Part shown: positions 16,788 through 27,600 of the stretch, piece by piece
Numbering within the stretch: position 1 is the stretch's first letter
Layout: each line of letters starts with the position of its first letter
DNA from: a bacterium
GTDB taxonomy: Bacteria > Zhuqueibacterota > QNDG01 > JAFGCO01
Assembly: GCA_016932575.1 (NCBI GenBank)
Contig: JAFGCO010000042.1
Coordinates: 18,682 to 82,681 of the forward strand
DNA: 64,000 nt
Direction of reading: 5' to 3'
Translations under genes and position numbers: made by a program
The notes under the pieces: model-generated
The model's input: only the letters and a program-made list of their open reading frames with translations
Database searches by the model: none
What the model was told of the DNA's origin: nothing

Positions 16788-18350
16788 ATGAAAAGCACAC
16801 ACATCAGTAAGCGCATCCCGAATGAGCTGCTTTCTCGTCTCAGCGATTTTATCAATATCAATATCGGGCTTTATTTTCCCAAAGATCGCTGGCTGGATTT
16901 GCTGCGAGGTATTCGGTCGGCCATGCCCGACTTCGGTTTTGATGATCTGGAAGAAGGAATTCGCTGGTTATTATCTAATCCGTTAAAACAAAAACAGATC
17001 GAAGTGCTGGCTTGCCATCTTACAGTTGGCGAAACGTATTTTTTCAGAGAACCCAAGACGTTTGAGGCATTGGAAAAACACATTTTACCAAAGCTTATAC
17101 GAACACGCTGGCAGAACCAGAAGCGAATACGTGTATGGAGTGCGGGGTGCTGCACAGGCGAAGAGGCGTATTCGATGGCAATTTTACTCAGTCGTCTTAT
17201 TCATGATATTCAGGACTGGAATATTACCATATTGGCTACTGACATCAATCCGATTTTTCTTAAAAAGGCTCAGGACGGTATCTATCGGGAATGGTCATTT
17301 CGGGGAACGCCTTTCTGGCTGAAAGAGCAGTATTTCCGAGACAGGGGGAATGGATTTTATGAAATACTGCCTCAGTTCAAACGTATGATAAAATTTCAGT
17401 ATCTTAATCTGGTGGAAGACACATTCCCTTCTATTTATAATGATACCAATGCCATGGATTTGATTTTTTGTCGAAACGTCTTGATGTATTTTTCAACCAA
17501 ACAAGTCGAAAAAACCATTAGCCGATTTCATCAATCCCTGCTTGATGAAGGATGGCTGGTGACTGCGTCCAGTGAAACCTCTCATATTTTTTACTCCCAA
17601 TATATCACGGTTAATTTTCCGGGTACCATTCTTTATAAGAAGGGAACATACGAGGCACAAGGGTATACGAGAATAGAAGATGGATATTCGGATAGTGCAT
17701 CTCACCTTCATGAAGATGAGGATATTGTTCATTTTCCAATGATCACACCTGTCAAGATTTCCTCTCATCAGGTTTCAGAACCCCAGGAAAAACAGGCTTC
17801 ATTCGTCGAAGAGCCAGAAGTCACAGCCGATAATAATGAAGAAGTTATTGAACAACTTTTTCAGGAAGCCCTTTTGACTTACAATCAGGGAAATTATATC
17901 AAAACCATTGATTTGATATTAGGTTCGATTGTGCAATGTGAGTCATATCCGAAAATGATGACCTTGCTGGCCAAAGCGTATGCAAATCGGGGAGAATTAA
18001 ATCATGCGCTCACCTGGTGCGAAAAAGCTCTCAAAGAAGATAAGTTGAATCCGGCTTTTCATCATTTACATGCTGTCATTTTACAGGAACAAGGCGAGCA
18101 TGACAAGGCTGTCCATGCGTTAAGACGGGCGCTGTATCTTAATCCTGATTTTGTTTTGCCATACTTTATGCTTGGAACCCTGCAGCGCCAGCATGGCAAG
18201 CTTGTGGAAGCCGATAAGTATTTTGAAAATGCGTTGAATATCTTAAACAATTATGAGCAAGATGATGTGCTGCCTGAATCTGAAGGGATGACTGCAGGGC
18301 GAATGTATGAGCTCATTCGTGTGACCATGAATAAGGAGATGCCGGCGTGA
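16788..18350 (+). CDS. cheR: Chemoreceptor methyltransferase CheR with C-terminal TPR repeats
   Basis: A 520-residue protein. The N-terminal ~80 residues are the CheR helical domain. The SAM-dependent methyltransferase domain (about 80-275) carries VWSAGCCTGEEAYSMAI and DLIFCRNVLMYF. A linker follows, then TPR repeats (about 355-500: ALTYNQGNYIKTIDLILGSI, AYANRGELNHALTWCEKAL, EQGEHDKAVHALRRALYLNP, QRQHGKLVEADKYFENAL). CheR methylates glutamates of the MCP. TPR-tailed CheR proteins are common in alternative and pilus-linked systems. Its stop overlaps the next start (GTGA). Confidence 0.93.
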   Translation: MKSTHISKRIPNELLSRLSDFININIGLYFPKDRWLDLLRGIRSAMPDFGFDDLEEGIRWLLSNPLKQKQIEVLACHLTVGETYFFREPKTFEALEKHILPKLIRTRWQNQKRIRVWSAGCCTGEEAYSMAILLSRLIHDIQDWNITILATDINPIFLKKAQDGIYREWSFRGTPFWLKEQYFRDRGNGFYEILPQFKRMIKFQYLNLVEDTFPSIYNDTNAMDLIFCRNVLMYFSTKQVEKTISRFHQSLLDEGWLVTASSETSHIFYSQYITVNFPGTILYKKGTYEAQGYTRIEDGYSDSASHLHEDEDIVHFPMITPVKISSHQVSEPQEKQASFVEEPEVTADNNEEVIEQLFQEALLTYNQGNYIKTIDLILGSIVQCESYPKMMTLLAKAYANRGELNHALTWCEKALKEDKLNPAFHHLHAVILQEQGEHDKAVHALRRALYLNPDFVLPYFMLGTLQRQHGKLVEADKYFENALNILNNYEQDDVLPESEGMTAGRMYELIRVTMNKEMPA

Positions 18351-18883
18351 CAGAAGCCAGGATAAAAGATATCAACCGTATTTTAAAAGAACGCGCCAAA
18401 GAACTTTCTGAAGCGAGTGTTGATCAGGAAATTGTAGAAGAAAGTGTTGAAGTGGTCGAGTTTGTATTGGCGTATGAAAAATACGCCGTTGAATCTGCAT
18501 ATATCGATGAAGTATACCCCATGAAAGATTTTACAACCGTACCGGGGACACCTCCTTTTGTATTGGGGATTATTAATCTTCGCGGTAAAATATTATCTGT
18601 GATCGATATCCGCAAGTTTTTTGATTTACCTGTGAAAGGGCTCTCAAACCTGAATCGTGTCCTCGTTATAAAAACCCCGGAAATGGAATTGGGAATTTTA
18701 TCTGATTTTATTTTAGGGGTCCATGTCATCCCAAAGAAAAGCATTCATCCCCCTATGCCTACATTAACAGGGATTCGAGCCAAATATTTACATGGTGTTA
18801 CGGATGAAGGATTGGTATTACTGGATGTGTTGAAAATATTGTCTGATCCGGAAATTATCGTTCATGACGATATCGAAGCGTAG
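18347..18883 (+). CDS. cheW: CheW-like coupling protein (second copy)
   Basis: A 178-residue CheW domain preceded by a ~40-residue charged helix (MTEARIKDINRILKERAKEL...). Core motifs are EFVLAYEKYAVESAYIDEVYPM, FVLGIINLRGKILSVIDIRKFF and GILSDFILGVHVIP. The start is GTG 18347, overlapping the cheR stop. It differs clearly from the first CheW, so the two may serve different positions in the array or different receptors. Confidence 0.92.
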   Translation: MTEARIKDINRILKERAKELSEASVDQEIVEESVEVVEFVLAYEKYAVESAYIDEVYPMKDFTTVPGTPPFVLGIINLRGKILSVIDIRKFFDLPVKGLSNLNRVLVIKTPEMELGILSDFILGVHVIPKKSIHPPMPTLTGIRAKYLHGVTDEGLVLLDVLKILSDPEIIVHDDIEA

Positions 18884-18957
18884 TATATTGTTGTTACATT
18901 ACCTAATCGTGGCCCGGAGCAAGGGCTGATCTGTTTAGTCATATAAAGGGGCTTATT

Positions 18958-20568
18958 ATGCGGCTAAAACTGAACCTTTCCATGAAATTAATTTTTATCC
19001 CCGCCGTTGTTCTGGTGGCATTTATCATTATATTCCTCATTATGAGAAATGCCATTAAAAAGAATGAGGAAATGATGAACAAAATTGTCAGGGGATATGT
19101 ACCCGCCTGGGAAATAAGTCAGAATTTATTGGAATCCCTTGAAAATATCCAATACAGTCTTCAAAATGCTGTCGCTGCTGAGGATTTGGAAGAACTGACC
19201 CAGGCAGACAATTATTATCAGACATTTCTCGAGCTGGTTCAAAAACAGGCTGATAATCATGTTATTGATCAGACGGCCGAAATGAGCGAGTTGAAAAATA
19301 TGGTGGAAGAGTATTATACACTCTCACGCGGCAATTCCCAGCGTTTGATTAAGGGAGAAACAGGTGAGCAGATGATCTGGGAATTAGAGAATATGACCAA
19401 ACAATATAATAATATTAAAAACCTTCTGAATCAGAAAAATCAAATCAATAAGAAAAATATGAAAGAAAACTTCGAGAATGCCATTGAAAATAATGCAAAA
19501 GCAGAGGGTGGAATTACAATATTGGCACTGATCGCCTTTATCTTTATTGTGGCATTTTCATGGTATATGGTCAATAGCATTACCGGACCTCTGAAATCCG
19601 CAATCCAGGTGGTGAGCCGTATATCTGAAGGTGATTTAACGATAAAGGTCAAAGAGAGTAATTCGAATGACGAAGTTGGTATTCTCATGCGGTCTTTTAA
19701 AAATATGCTGGATACCCTGCGAAATATGACTTCTCAAATTAAAGAAGCAGCCAATGGTCTGGCGACAGCCGCCAGTGAAATATCGGCCTCAGTCACGCAA
19801 ATTGCTTCCAGTGCTACAGAAACGGCCACGGCTGCCAATGAAACCAGCACGACTGTTGAGGAGGTTCGTCAAACAGCGCTTGATTCCAATCGTAAGGCGA
19901 AGCATGTTTCCGAGAGTGCCCAAAAGGCCGTACAAATTTCACAAGCGGGTGAAAAATCGGTCAGTGAAACAGTGGAGGGAATGCACCGTATTGAGCAGCA
20001 GATGGAATCAATTGCACAAAGTATTATGAAGCTCAGTGAACACGGTCAGGCCATTGGTGGTATTATTGCTACTGTCGAAGACGTTGCAGAACAATCGAAT
20101 CTGTTGGCTGTTAACGCCTCAATCGAAGCAGCCAAGGCGGGTGAGCAGGGAAAAGGATTTGCAGTCGTGGCGCAGGAAGTCAAGAGTCTGGCCGAACAAT
20201 CGCGGCAAGCAACATTACGTGTGAGACAAATTCTGGATGACATTCAAAAGTCCACCAGCAGTGCGGTCATGACAACAGAACAGGGCTCGAAAGCGGTTGA
20301 GGCTGGCGTCGCCAAATCCAAAGAAGCCGGAGATTCCATTCAGCGTTTGGCAAACAGTGTGGGTGAGGCAGCTCAAGCGACAACGCAAATTTCTGTTTCA
20401 AGCCAGGAACAGCTGGTTGGAATGGATCAGGTGGTTTCAGCGATGGAAAGCATTAAACAGGCCAGTACTCAGAACGTGACTGCAACAAAGCAGGTTGAAT
20501 CAGCGTCTCGAGATCTGCATGATTTAGGACAGAGATTGAAACAGTTGGTTGAACAATATATTATATAA
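18958..20568 (+). CDS. Methyl-accepting chemotaxis protein
   Basis: A 536-residue receptor. The first membrane helix is at about residues 11-30, followed by a ~150-residue helical periplasmic sensor (four-helix-bundle type), the second membrane helix at about 183-205, HAMP at about 206-258, then the cytoplasmic signalling coiled coil. The hairpin tip [43 protein letters not shown] is close to the invariant MCP core. There is no C-terminal CheR/CheB tethering pentapeptide. The ligand is not predictable. It is the only receptor in the operon. Confidence 0.95.
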   Translation: MRLKLNLSMKLIFIPAVVLVAFIIIFLIMRNAIKKNEEMMNKIVRGYVPAWEISQNLLESLENIQYSLQNAVAAEDLEELTQADNYYQTFLELVQKQADNHVIDQTAEMSELKNMVEEYYTLSRGNSQRLIKGETGEQMIWELENMTKQYNNIKNLLNQKNQINKKNMKENFENAIENNAKAEGGITILALIAFIFIVAFSWYMVNSITGPLKSAIQVVSRISEGDLTIKVKESNSNDEVGILMRSFKNMLDTLRNMTSQIKEAANGLATAASEISASVTQIASSATETATAANETSTTVEEVRQTALDSNRKAKHVSESAQKAVQISQAGEKSVSETVEGMHRIEQQMESIAQSIMKLSEHGQAIGGIIATVEDVAEQSNLLAVNASIEAAKAGEQGKGFAVVAQEVKSLAEQSRQATLRVRQILDDIQKSTSSAVMTTEQGSKAVEAGVAKSKEAGDSIQRLANSVGEAAQATTQISVSSQEQLVGMDQVVSAMESIKQASTQNVTATKQVESASRDLHDLGQRLKQLVEQYII

Positions 20569-20622
20569 CCTTTCAAGTGAGTGGGCTCAATGCAGTGTTA
20601 TCAACAGAAGTAAGGAGTTATT

Positions 20623-21045
20623 ATGGGATTAGATCCTGAATTTTTTAAAGAATTACTGTCAATGTTTAAATTGGAATGTCAGGAACATATTCAAACCATG
20701 CGTGCAGGAGTGGCCACACTGGCGGAAATTGAACCCTCTGATGAACAGGTTGAGATTTCCGAAACAATCCACAGGGCGGCTCACAGTTTAAAGGGAGCAG
20801 CCAGAACAATTGGTTTGGTTGATGTCGAGCCGATCTGTCAATCTTTGGAAAGTTGTTTTAGTGTCCTGAAACGACAAAAGGTGAAATTACCCATGGAATT
20901 GATCAGCATGCTACAGCGTGCTGTCGAAAGATTGAATGATCTTTTAGGGACCTTGGATGAAGCGGGAAAAGTAACAGGTGAAAAGTCCGAACTCACATTA
21001 TTGATCGATGATATTAATGGCAAAGTTGCGACTTTAGCAAGGTAA
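20623..21045 (+). CDS. Stand-alone histidine phosphotransfer (Hpt) protein
   Basis: A 140-residue Hpt domain with phospho-accepting His at about residue 54 in RAAHSLKGAART. It closely resembles the N-terminal P1 domain of the CheA that follows (both begin FFKELLSM(F/Y)K and share AHSLKGA and DVE-x-x-CQS), so it probably arose by duplication. AAGGAG precedes ATG 20623. It may accept phosphate from CheA or from the hybrid kinase downstream and pass it to a different regulator. Confidence 0.88.
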   Translation: MGLDPEFFKELLSMFKLECQEHIQTMRAGVATLAEIEPSDEQVEISETIHRAAHSLKGAARTIGLVDVEPICQSLESCFSVLKRQKVKLPMELISMLQRAVERLNDLLGTLDEAGKVTGEKSELTLLIDDINGKVATLAR

Positions 21046-21085
21046 ATGATAAAGAGTCAAATCAAGCTTTATTTCAGGAGAATCC

Positions 21086-23476
21086 ATGCTTAGTCAGGAA
21101 GAAGCATTTTTTAAAGAACTTCTCTCAATGTACAAGATAGAGGCTGAAGAACATCTGAAAGCTATTTCTTCCGGTTTGATTGAAATGGAAAAAGTAAAGG
21201 CTAAGGATAAAAGGAAGTCTATTGTTGAGACAGTATATAGGGAAGCTCACAGTTTAAAAGGTGCCTCGAGAGCAGTAAATTTGGAAGATGTGGAAACAGT
21301 ATGTCAATCAATGGAATCCATTCTTTCATTAATGAAGCAAGACGCAATCGATACAAATGCTGAGTTATTTGATATTCTGTTGAAAGCTGTTGATGTGATC
21401 GATCAATTAATTAACGATTCTGAAAAAACAGATATTTCTGAGATTATGAATAAACTGCATTCTCTGGAAGAAGGAACGTCTCAGGAGAAGTCTGCAGAAA
21501 AGAAAAAAGAAAAATCAAAAAAATCCGAGGCAACGCCGGAAAAGAAAGAGAAATCTGCAGAGAAAGAGGAAGAAAAGCCAGAAGCGAAACATGAACCCCC
21601 ACTGAAAGAAGAATCCGAACCGGAGGTTCCGGAAGAACAGGAGCAGCCGAAAGCATCAGATTCGACTGCAGCTCCCAGCCAACCTGTCGAAGTGCAGAAA
21701 CGGCTTGTGTCGGATACCATTCGCATTGCTACGGAAAAACTGGATTCTCTTTTACTGCAGGCAGAGGAAATGCTGGCAGCAAAACTGACATCAGAACAAC
21801 ATAATAAAGATCTGCAGTCTCTTTCTTTGGAACTGGAACAATGGAAGAAACGATGGGATTCTTATGATGCAGAGATTACCAGCGCCAGGCATCAATCCGA
21901 AATAAAAGGCCATAATCAGTCGCAGGGAAATGGCACACTCATTGATTTTTTACTATGGAATCAGGAACAATTAAAATCAGTGGACACCCGTATCAATGAG
22001 TTGATTCGGATTTCTGAAAATAACGCGCGGCTTCTTGGCGGTATGGTGAATAACCTTTTGGAAGACATGAAAAAGGTGCTGATGCTGCCGTTCTCCACTT
22101 TGCTTAAAATTCTTCCAAAGGTGGTCCGCGATCTGTCCCGTGATCAGGGAAAAGATGTTGAATTAATCGTGCGGGGAAGTACCATTGAAATTGACCGGCG
22201 TATCTTAGAGGAATTAAAAGATCCATTTATTCATGTGCTTCGCAATTGTGTGGATCATGGTCTGGAAAAGCCGGAAGAACGCCGGCGAAGCGGGAAACCT
22301 GTCACCGGGACGATTTCTATTACCATTTCTCAGCAAAGCGGAAATAAGGTTGAAATATTAATTAACGATGATGGTCGAGGGATTGATCCGGAAAGGGTGC
22401 GTAAAGTCGCAGTGAAAAAAGGCATTGTTATTGAATCTGAAGCCGCGGCCCTAAGCGATGAAGAATGCCGTATGTTAATTTTTCAATCGGATGTTTCGAC
22501 CAGTCCCATTATTACGGATATCTCCGGGCGTGGCCTGGGATTGCCAATTGTTCGGGAGAAAGTTGAGAAATTGGGTGGATCCTTGACACTGGAAAGTGAA
22601 GTTGGTGTTGGAACGACTTTTCAGATCACCTTGCCGGTGACCCTGGCTACCTTTCGGGGTATTATGGTGGAAGTGAATGGCCAAGTTTTTGTCATTCCAA
22701 CAGTGAATGTTGAACGCGTGATTCGCGTATCTGAAGGTGATGTGAAAACTGTTGAGAATCGGGAGGCAGTGATTATTGATGATAAGCCTTTGGCATTGGC
22801 TCATTTGGGAGACGTTCTGAGGGTACCTAAAAAGAATCAAACCATTCAGCAGACAAATCTTCATCAGGCCATGTTGCTGAGTTCAGGTGAAAAACGTTTT
22901 GTATTTACTATTGATCGGATTCTCAGTGAACAGGAAGTGTTGGTGAAGGGATTAGGCAAACAGCTTTCACGGGTCAGAAATATTGCCGGGGCGACGATAT
23001 TGGGAACTGGTCAGGTGGTTCCGATTTTAAATGTTGCAGATTTGATAAAATCCGCCGCCCGAATAACAACTATCCCGACGCGTGTATCAAAAACGGAGGA
23101 AGCAAAATTGGAAAAGAAATCTATCCTGGTTGCGGAAGATTCCATCACGTCACGGACCCTGCTAAAAAATATTCTTGAATCGGCGGGCTATGAGGTGAAA
23201 ACAACCGTGGATGGCGTGGATGCACTAACGGCTGCCCGTGCCGAACAATTTGATTTGATTGTTTCGGATATTGAAATGCCTCGCATGAACGGATTCGATC
23301 TTGTGGCGAGTATTCGTTCTGATAAAAGGACTGCTGATTTACCTGTAATTTTAGTTACAGCTCTTGAATCACGGGAGGACCGGGAGCGGGGCATTGATGT
23401 AGGTGCGAATGCCTATATTGTAAAACGAAGTTTTGATCAAAGTAATTTATTGGATGTTATCAGAAAGCTTATCTAA
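21086..23476 (+). CDS. cheA: CheA histidine kinase with C-terminal receiver domain
   Basis: A 796-residue hybrid CheA. The P1 Hpt domain has His at about residue 55 (YREAHSLKGASRA). A Lys/Glu/Pro-rich linker (about 130-210) replaces a recognisable P2. Helical dimerisation region about 215-350. The ATPase has HVLRNCVDHGLEKPEERR, LINDDGRGID and SGRGLGLPIVREK. A CheW-like P5 domain spans about 515-660. The receiver domain spans about 675-796, with phosphate site LIVSDIEMPRM and Lys in VKRSFDQ. This P1-kinase-P5-REC layout is seen in pilus-linked and Frz-type pathways. Confidence 0.94.
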   Translation: MLSQEEAFFKELLSMYKIEAEEHLKAISSGLIEMEKVKAKDKRKSIVETVYREAHSLKGASRAVNLEDVETVCQSMESILSLMKQDAIDTNAELFDILLKAVDVIDQLINDSEKTDISEIMNKLHSLEEGTSQEKSAEKKKEKSKKSEATPEKKEKSAEKEEEKPEAKHEPPLKEESEPEVPEEQEQPKASDSTAAPSQPVEVQKRLVSDTIRIATEKLDSLLLQAEEMLAAKLTSEQHNKDLQSLSLELEQWKKRWDSYDAEITSARHQSEIKGHNQSQGNGTLIDFLLWNQEQLKSVDTRINELIRISENNARLLGGMVNNLLEDMKKVLMLPFSTLLKILPKVVRDLSRDQGKDVELIVRGSTIEIDRRILEELKDPFIHVLRNCVDHGLEKPEERRRSGKPVTGTISITISQQSGNKVEILINDDGRGIDPERVRKVAVKKGIVIESEAAALSDEECRMLIFQSDVSTSPIITDISGRGLGLPIVREKVEKLGGSLTLESEVGVGTTFQITLPVTLATFRGIMVEVNGQVFVIPTVNVERVIRVSEGDVKTVENREAVIIDDKPLALAHLGDVLRVPKKNQTIQQTNLHQAMLLSSGEKRFVFTIDRILSEQEVLVKGLGKQLSRVRNIAGATILGTGQVVPILNVADLIKSAARITTIPTRVSKTEEAKLEKKSILVAEDSITSRTLLKNILESAGYEVKTTVDGVDALTAARAEQFDLIVSDIEMPRMNGFDLVASIRSDKRTADLPVILVTALESREDRERGIDVGANAYIVKRSFDQSNLLDVIRKLI

Positions 23477-23495
23477 GTTGTGTGGAGTGTTCTCA

Positions 23496-24557
23496 ATGAT
23501 TAAAGTACTTGTTACTGAAGATTCGCCGGTTGTTCGTGGTTATTTGCAATATGTTCTAAATTCCGATCCTGATATTGAAGTGATTGGTATTGCCGAAAAT
23601 GGTGAAGAAGCTGTACGCATGGTCGAACATAACAAACCGGATGTTGTGACCATGGATATTCATATGCCGAAAATGGATGGTTTTGAAGCCACACGTCAAA
23701 TTATGGAAACCAATCCTGTCCCCATTGTGATCTGCAGTGCCAGCTGGAATCCGGAAGAAGTAGACAAAACGTTTCGCACTATGGAAGCAGGCGCTGTGGC
23801 TGCCCTTGAAAAGCCGAGAGGAATGGGGCATCCGGATTCTGAAGCATCGGTTCGTGAACTGCTTCAGACAATTAAATTAATGGCCGGTGTTAAAGTTGTT
23901 AGACGATGGTCAAAAACGCGAATTAAAAAACCGGTGGAAAAAACGATCAAGGTAGCCGAAGAAGCATCAAGAGATCTTCGGTATAAGATTGTCACTATGG
24001 GCTCTTCTACTGGAGGACCCATGGTCCTGCAGACGATTCTTGCGGGTTTGCCCAAGGATTTTCCATTACCAATCATGATTGTTCAGCATATCGCACCGGG
24101 ATTCTTAAGCGGTTTGGGCGAATGGTTAAGCCGAACAACCAATTTGCCGGTACATATCGCTTCTGACAATGAGGTCATTGAGCCCGGGAAGGTTTATTTG
24201 GCTCCTGATGGATACCAAATGGGTGTGAGCCGAGATGAACGGGTAAAATTGAAAGAGGGATATAACAATTATACACTTTGTCCTTCTGTTTCATATTTAT
24301 TCCAGGCTGCCTGTGAGACTTTTGGAAGTGAGGTGATCGGTGTATTACTGACCGGTATGGGGCGTGATGGCGCGGAAGAGTTGAAGGCACTTCGGAGTCG
24401 GGGTGCGCCTACCATTGCCCAGGATAAAGAGAGTTCTGTGGTACACGGAATGCCGGGAGAAGCGATTAAATTGGGGGGAGCAACCTATGTGCTCAGCTCT
24501 TCAAATATTTCAAAAAAATTGGTCGAACTGGTTGTCAAATCGGAAAAAAAGAAATAA
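23496..24557 (+). CDS. cheB: Chemoreceptor methylesterase/deamidase CheB
   Basis: A 353-residue protein. The N-terminal receiver domain has its acceptor Asp in DVVTMDIHMPKMDG. The C-terminal methylesterase has the catalytic triad in MGSSTGGP (Ser), VQHIAPGF (His) and LLTGMGRDGAEEL (Asp). ATG 23496 follows a GGAG site and gives the standard CheB N terminus; the longer frame starting at 23433 would overlap cheA. It removes methyl groups from the MCP and balances CheR. Confidence 0.95.
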   Translation: MIKVLVTEDSPVVRGYLQYVLNSDPDIEVIGIAENGEEAVRMVEHNKPDVVTMDIHMPKMDGFEATRQIMETNPVPIVICSASWNPEEVDKTFRTMEAGAVAALEKPRGMGHPDSEASVRELLQTIKLMAGVKVVRRWSKTRIKKPVEKTIKVAEEASRDLRYKIVTMGSSTGGPMVLQTILAGLPKDFPLPIMIVQHIAPGFLSGLGEWLSRTTNLPVHIASDNEVIEPGKVYLAPDGYQMGVSRDERVKLKEGYNNYTLCPSVSYLFQAACETFGSEVIGVLLTGMGRDGAEELKALRSRGAPTIAQDKESSVVHGMPGEAIKLGGATYVLSSSNISKKLVELVVKSEKKK

Positions 24558-24643
24558 ACACGTTGAATGTCATGGTCAGGATATTTATATAAGATAATAT
24601 TCTTAATCATCATAGATCATTTTTTTAAGTAAGGAAAAAGCAG

Positions 24644-27600
24644 GTGTTGAATCAGCAAAGACCCAAGAAAAATATTGGAATTGAAATTCTGGTTGTTGAA
24701 GACAGCGCTACACAGGCATTGCATTTGAAGCATATACTTCAACAGCACGATTATGCTGTGACAGTGGCCAAAGATGGCAAAGATGCTCTGGAATACATGA
24801 AATCGCATAAGCCAACCATTGTCATCAGCGATATATTAATGCCGGAAATGGACGGATATGAATTATGCCGACAGATTCGTGCTGATTCAAACTTGAAGTA
24901 TGTGCCGGTTATTCTTCTTACGCAGCTGGTCGATCCTCGTGATGTTATCCGCGGTCTTTTAAGTGGTGCCGATAATTTTGTAACCAAGCCTTACAGTGAG
25001 CAGTTTTTAATTTCCCGTATCCAGTATATCCTGGCCAATCAGGAATTAAGAAGAAATGCCATCACTGAGATGGGCATTGAAATTTTCTTTGCCGGACAGA
25101 AGCATTTTATCACGTCTGATCGTATGCAAATTCTCGATCTTTTGTTTTCAACATTTGAAAATGCTGTTCAGCGCAATCAGGAATTAGAGCAGGCCAACAA
25201 AGAACTCCGTAAAGCGTTAGAAACCATTGAAACGATCAATGAGGTTTCTGAAAAATTAAACCGATCTTTAAATCCAGAAGAAGTGGCCGAAGCGGTGGCG
25301 ATTGGCGTGAAACGTCTGATTGATTATGGAGAATGTCGTATATATCGTATTGATGACGATGGTCAATATCTGATCCCTCTCTATTGCAGAAAAGAAAAAA
25401 TTGATCCTTCTGACAGTCAGACCATCGAAGATTTGAAACTGGAAGTGGGAGAGGGGATTATCGGGCTGGTTTTTGCCAAAGGCAAAGCAGAAATGGTAAG
25501 TGATGTTTCCAGACACCCGAAGTCCCATTTTCCTGAAGCGGACAAGCCCCCCCAGGAATCCATGCTGGCTGTTCCGATGCAATACGAAGATCAGACCCTG
25601 GGTGTAATCGCACTGTTAAAATCAGGACTCCATCAATTTTCTGATGCCCATTTAAGAACATTGTCAATCCTGGCAGGTCAGGCGGGAGTTGCTATTGAGA
25701 ATGCCCGGCTGATGCAACAGGAACGACGCCGGACACGTCAGCTTTCTTTGATCAATGAAGTATCCAAAAAGGCAGCCTCAACATTGGAGATTGATGAGCT
25801 GTGCCACCTCGCTGTAGATGCGATTCATTCAGAATATGAACATGCCCAAGTTCTGTTAATGCTTTTGGATGAGGAAAAAGAGGAACTTTATCTGCAAATG
25901 CAAAAAGGGCCTTTTACAAAGCAGATATCCAAAAAATTACACTGCCCATTAAATAAAGGAATTGAGGGGAAGGCTGCCAATACCGGTGAAGTGGTTGTCG
26001 CCAGGAATATAAAATCTGATAAAAATTTTAAAGCCATGATTCCGGAATCGGAATCCGAGCTGGTTGTGCCCTTATCAAAGGGCGATAATCTTATAGGTGT
26101 TTTACACCTGGTCAGCAATAAATTATATGATTTTGATGAAAAAGATATTTCAATGATGAAGACTTTAACTGACCAGATTGCGATGGCCATTGAAAATGCA
26201 CAGCTATATGAAAGTGAAAAGAAAAATGCAGCAATGGCCCAGGCAGCCAGCCGGGCCAAGAGTGAATTTTTAGCGAATATGAGTCATGAAATTCGTACAC
26301 CAATGAACAGCATTATTGGATTTTCCGATTTGTTGCTCCAGGAAAATCTGCCTGAAGATTTGGCCGATTTTGTGAAAACGATAAAAATGAATGGTGAAGA
26401 ATTGCTCTATATCATCAATCAAATTCTTGATTTGGCCAAAGTAGAAACAGGCAGAATGGAAGTGGATATTGTCGATTTTGATACGCAGGAATTGGTTAAA
26501 AATGTGTCACAGTTGATTCGTCCGCGTGTACTGGATAGGGGTTTGGCTTTTCAATGTAAAACCGTCCCAAAAATATTACCACCAATTGAGAGTGACAGAC
26601 TCAAAATCCGACAGGTGCTGGTGAATCTGTTGGGTAACGCTGTTAAATTCACTGAAGAAGGCAGCGTAACAATGGAAATCATTCTTGAACAGAAGAAAGA
26701 CAAAAAGGGTGAGTTAACGGCCCATATTACAGATACAGGTGTGGGCATTCCACCGGAAAAACATGCGGCTATTTTTGAATCTTTTACACAGGCGGATGCG
26801 TCCATTACACGGAGATTCGGAGGCACGGGTCTCGGATTGACCTTGTGTAATCAAATGATTGAATTGATGGGCGGAAAAATCTGGTTTGAATCGGAAGAAG
26901 GGAAAGGAAGCACGTTTTCCTTTACAATTCCCGTTACTGTCATTCAAACCAAGGCACACGTTGAGGCTGCAAAAGCTAAAGTAAAAATTGAAAGAATAGA
27001 ACAAGATTTGGAATCCAACCAAGAAGCCGCTTCAGTACTGAGTCAGATCAAAGATAAAGTGATAAAACCGGAAGATGGCTCTCAACCCAAGGTATTGATT
27101 ATTGAAGATAATGCCAGTACGACGGCTTTGTTGCGTCGATATCTTGAACGGGATGGATATATTGTAGAGTCGGCCAATACTGGGGAAGACGGTCTTTTAA
27201 AAGCGAAATTCTATCGTCCGCATGCCATTATCCTTGAAATTCTTTTGCCCGGTAAAATGGACGGCTGGGAAGTGCTTCGAAGTCTGAAGTCCGGAAATTT
27301 AACCAAAAATATTCCTGTGATTGTATGTTCTGTACTTTCTAACCAGAAAAAGGCGTTCAGTCTGGGTGCTGTCGAATATGTTGAAAAGCCTGCCAAAGAA
27401 AAGGCGATTCTTGAAACATTGCATCGTTTTATCGGTATGCCGGAAACCAAAGACAAGGAGGTTTTGGTTGTTGATGATGATAAAACCGTTCTTGTATTGT
27501 TTGAAAGAATGCTGGCCCGTGAAGGGATTAAAGTAAAGACCTTCGACAATGGCCGGCCCGCCATCGATTATATTGAACGCAGTGATGATATTGCATTGGT

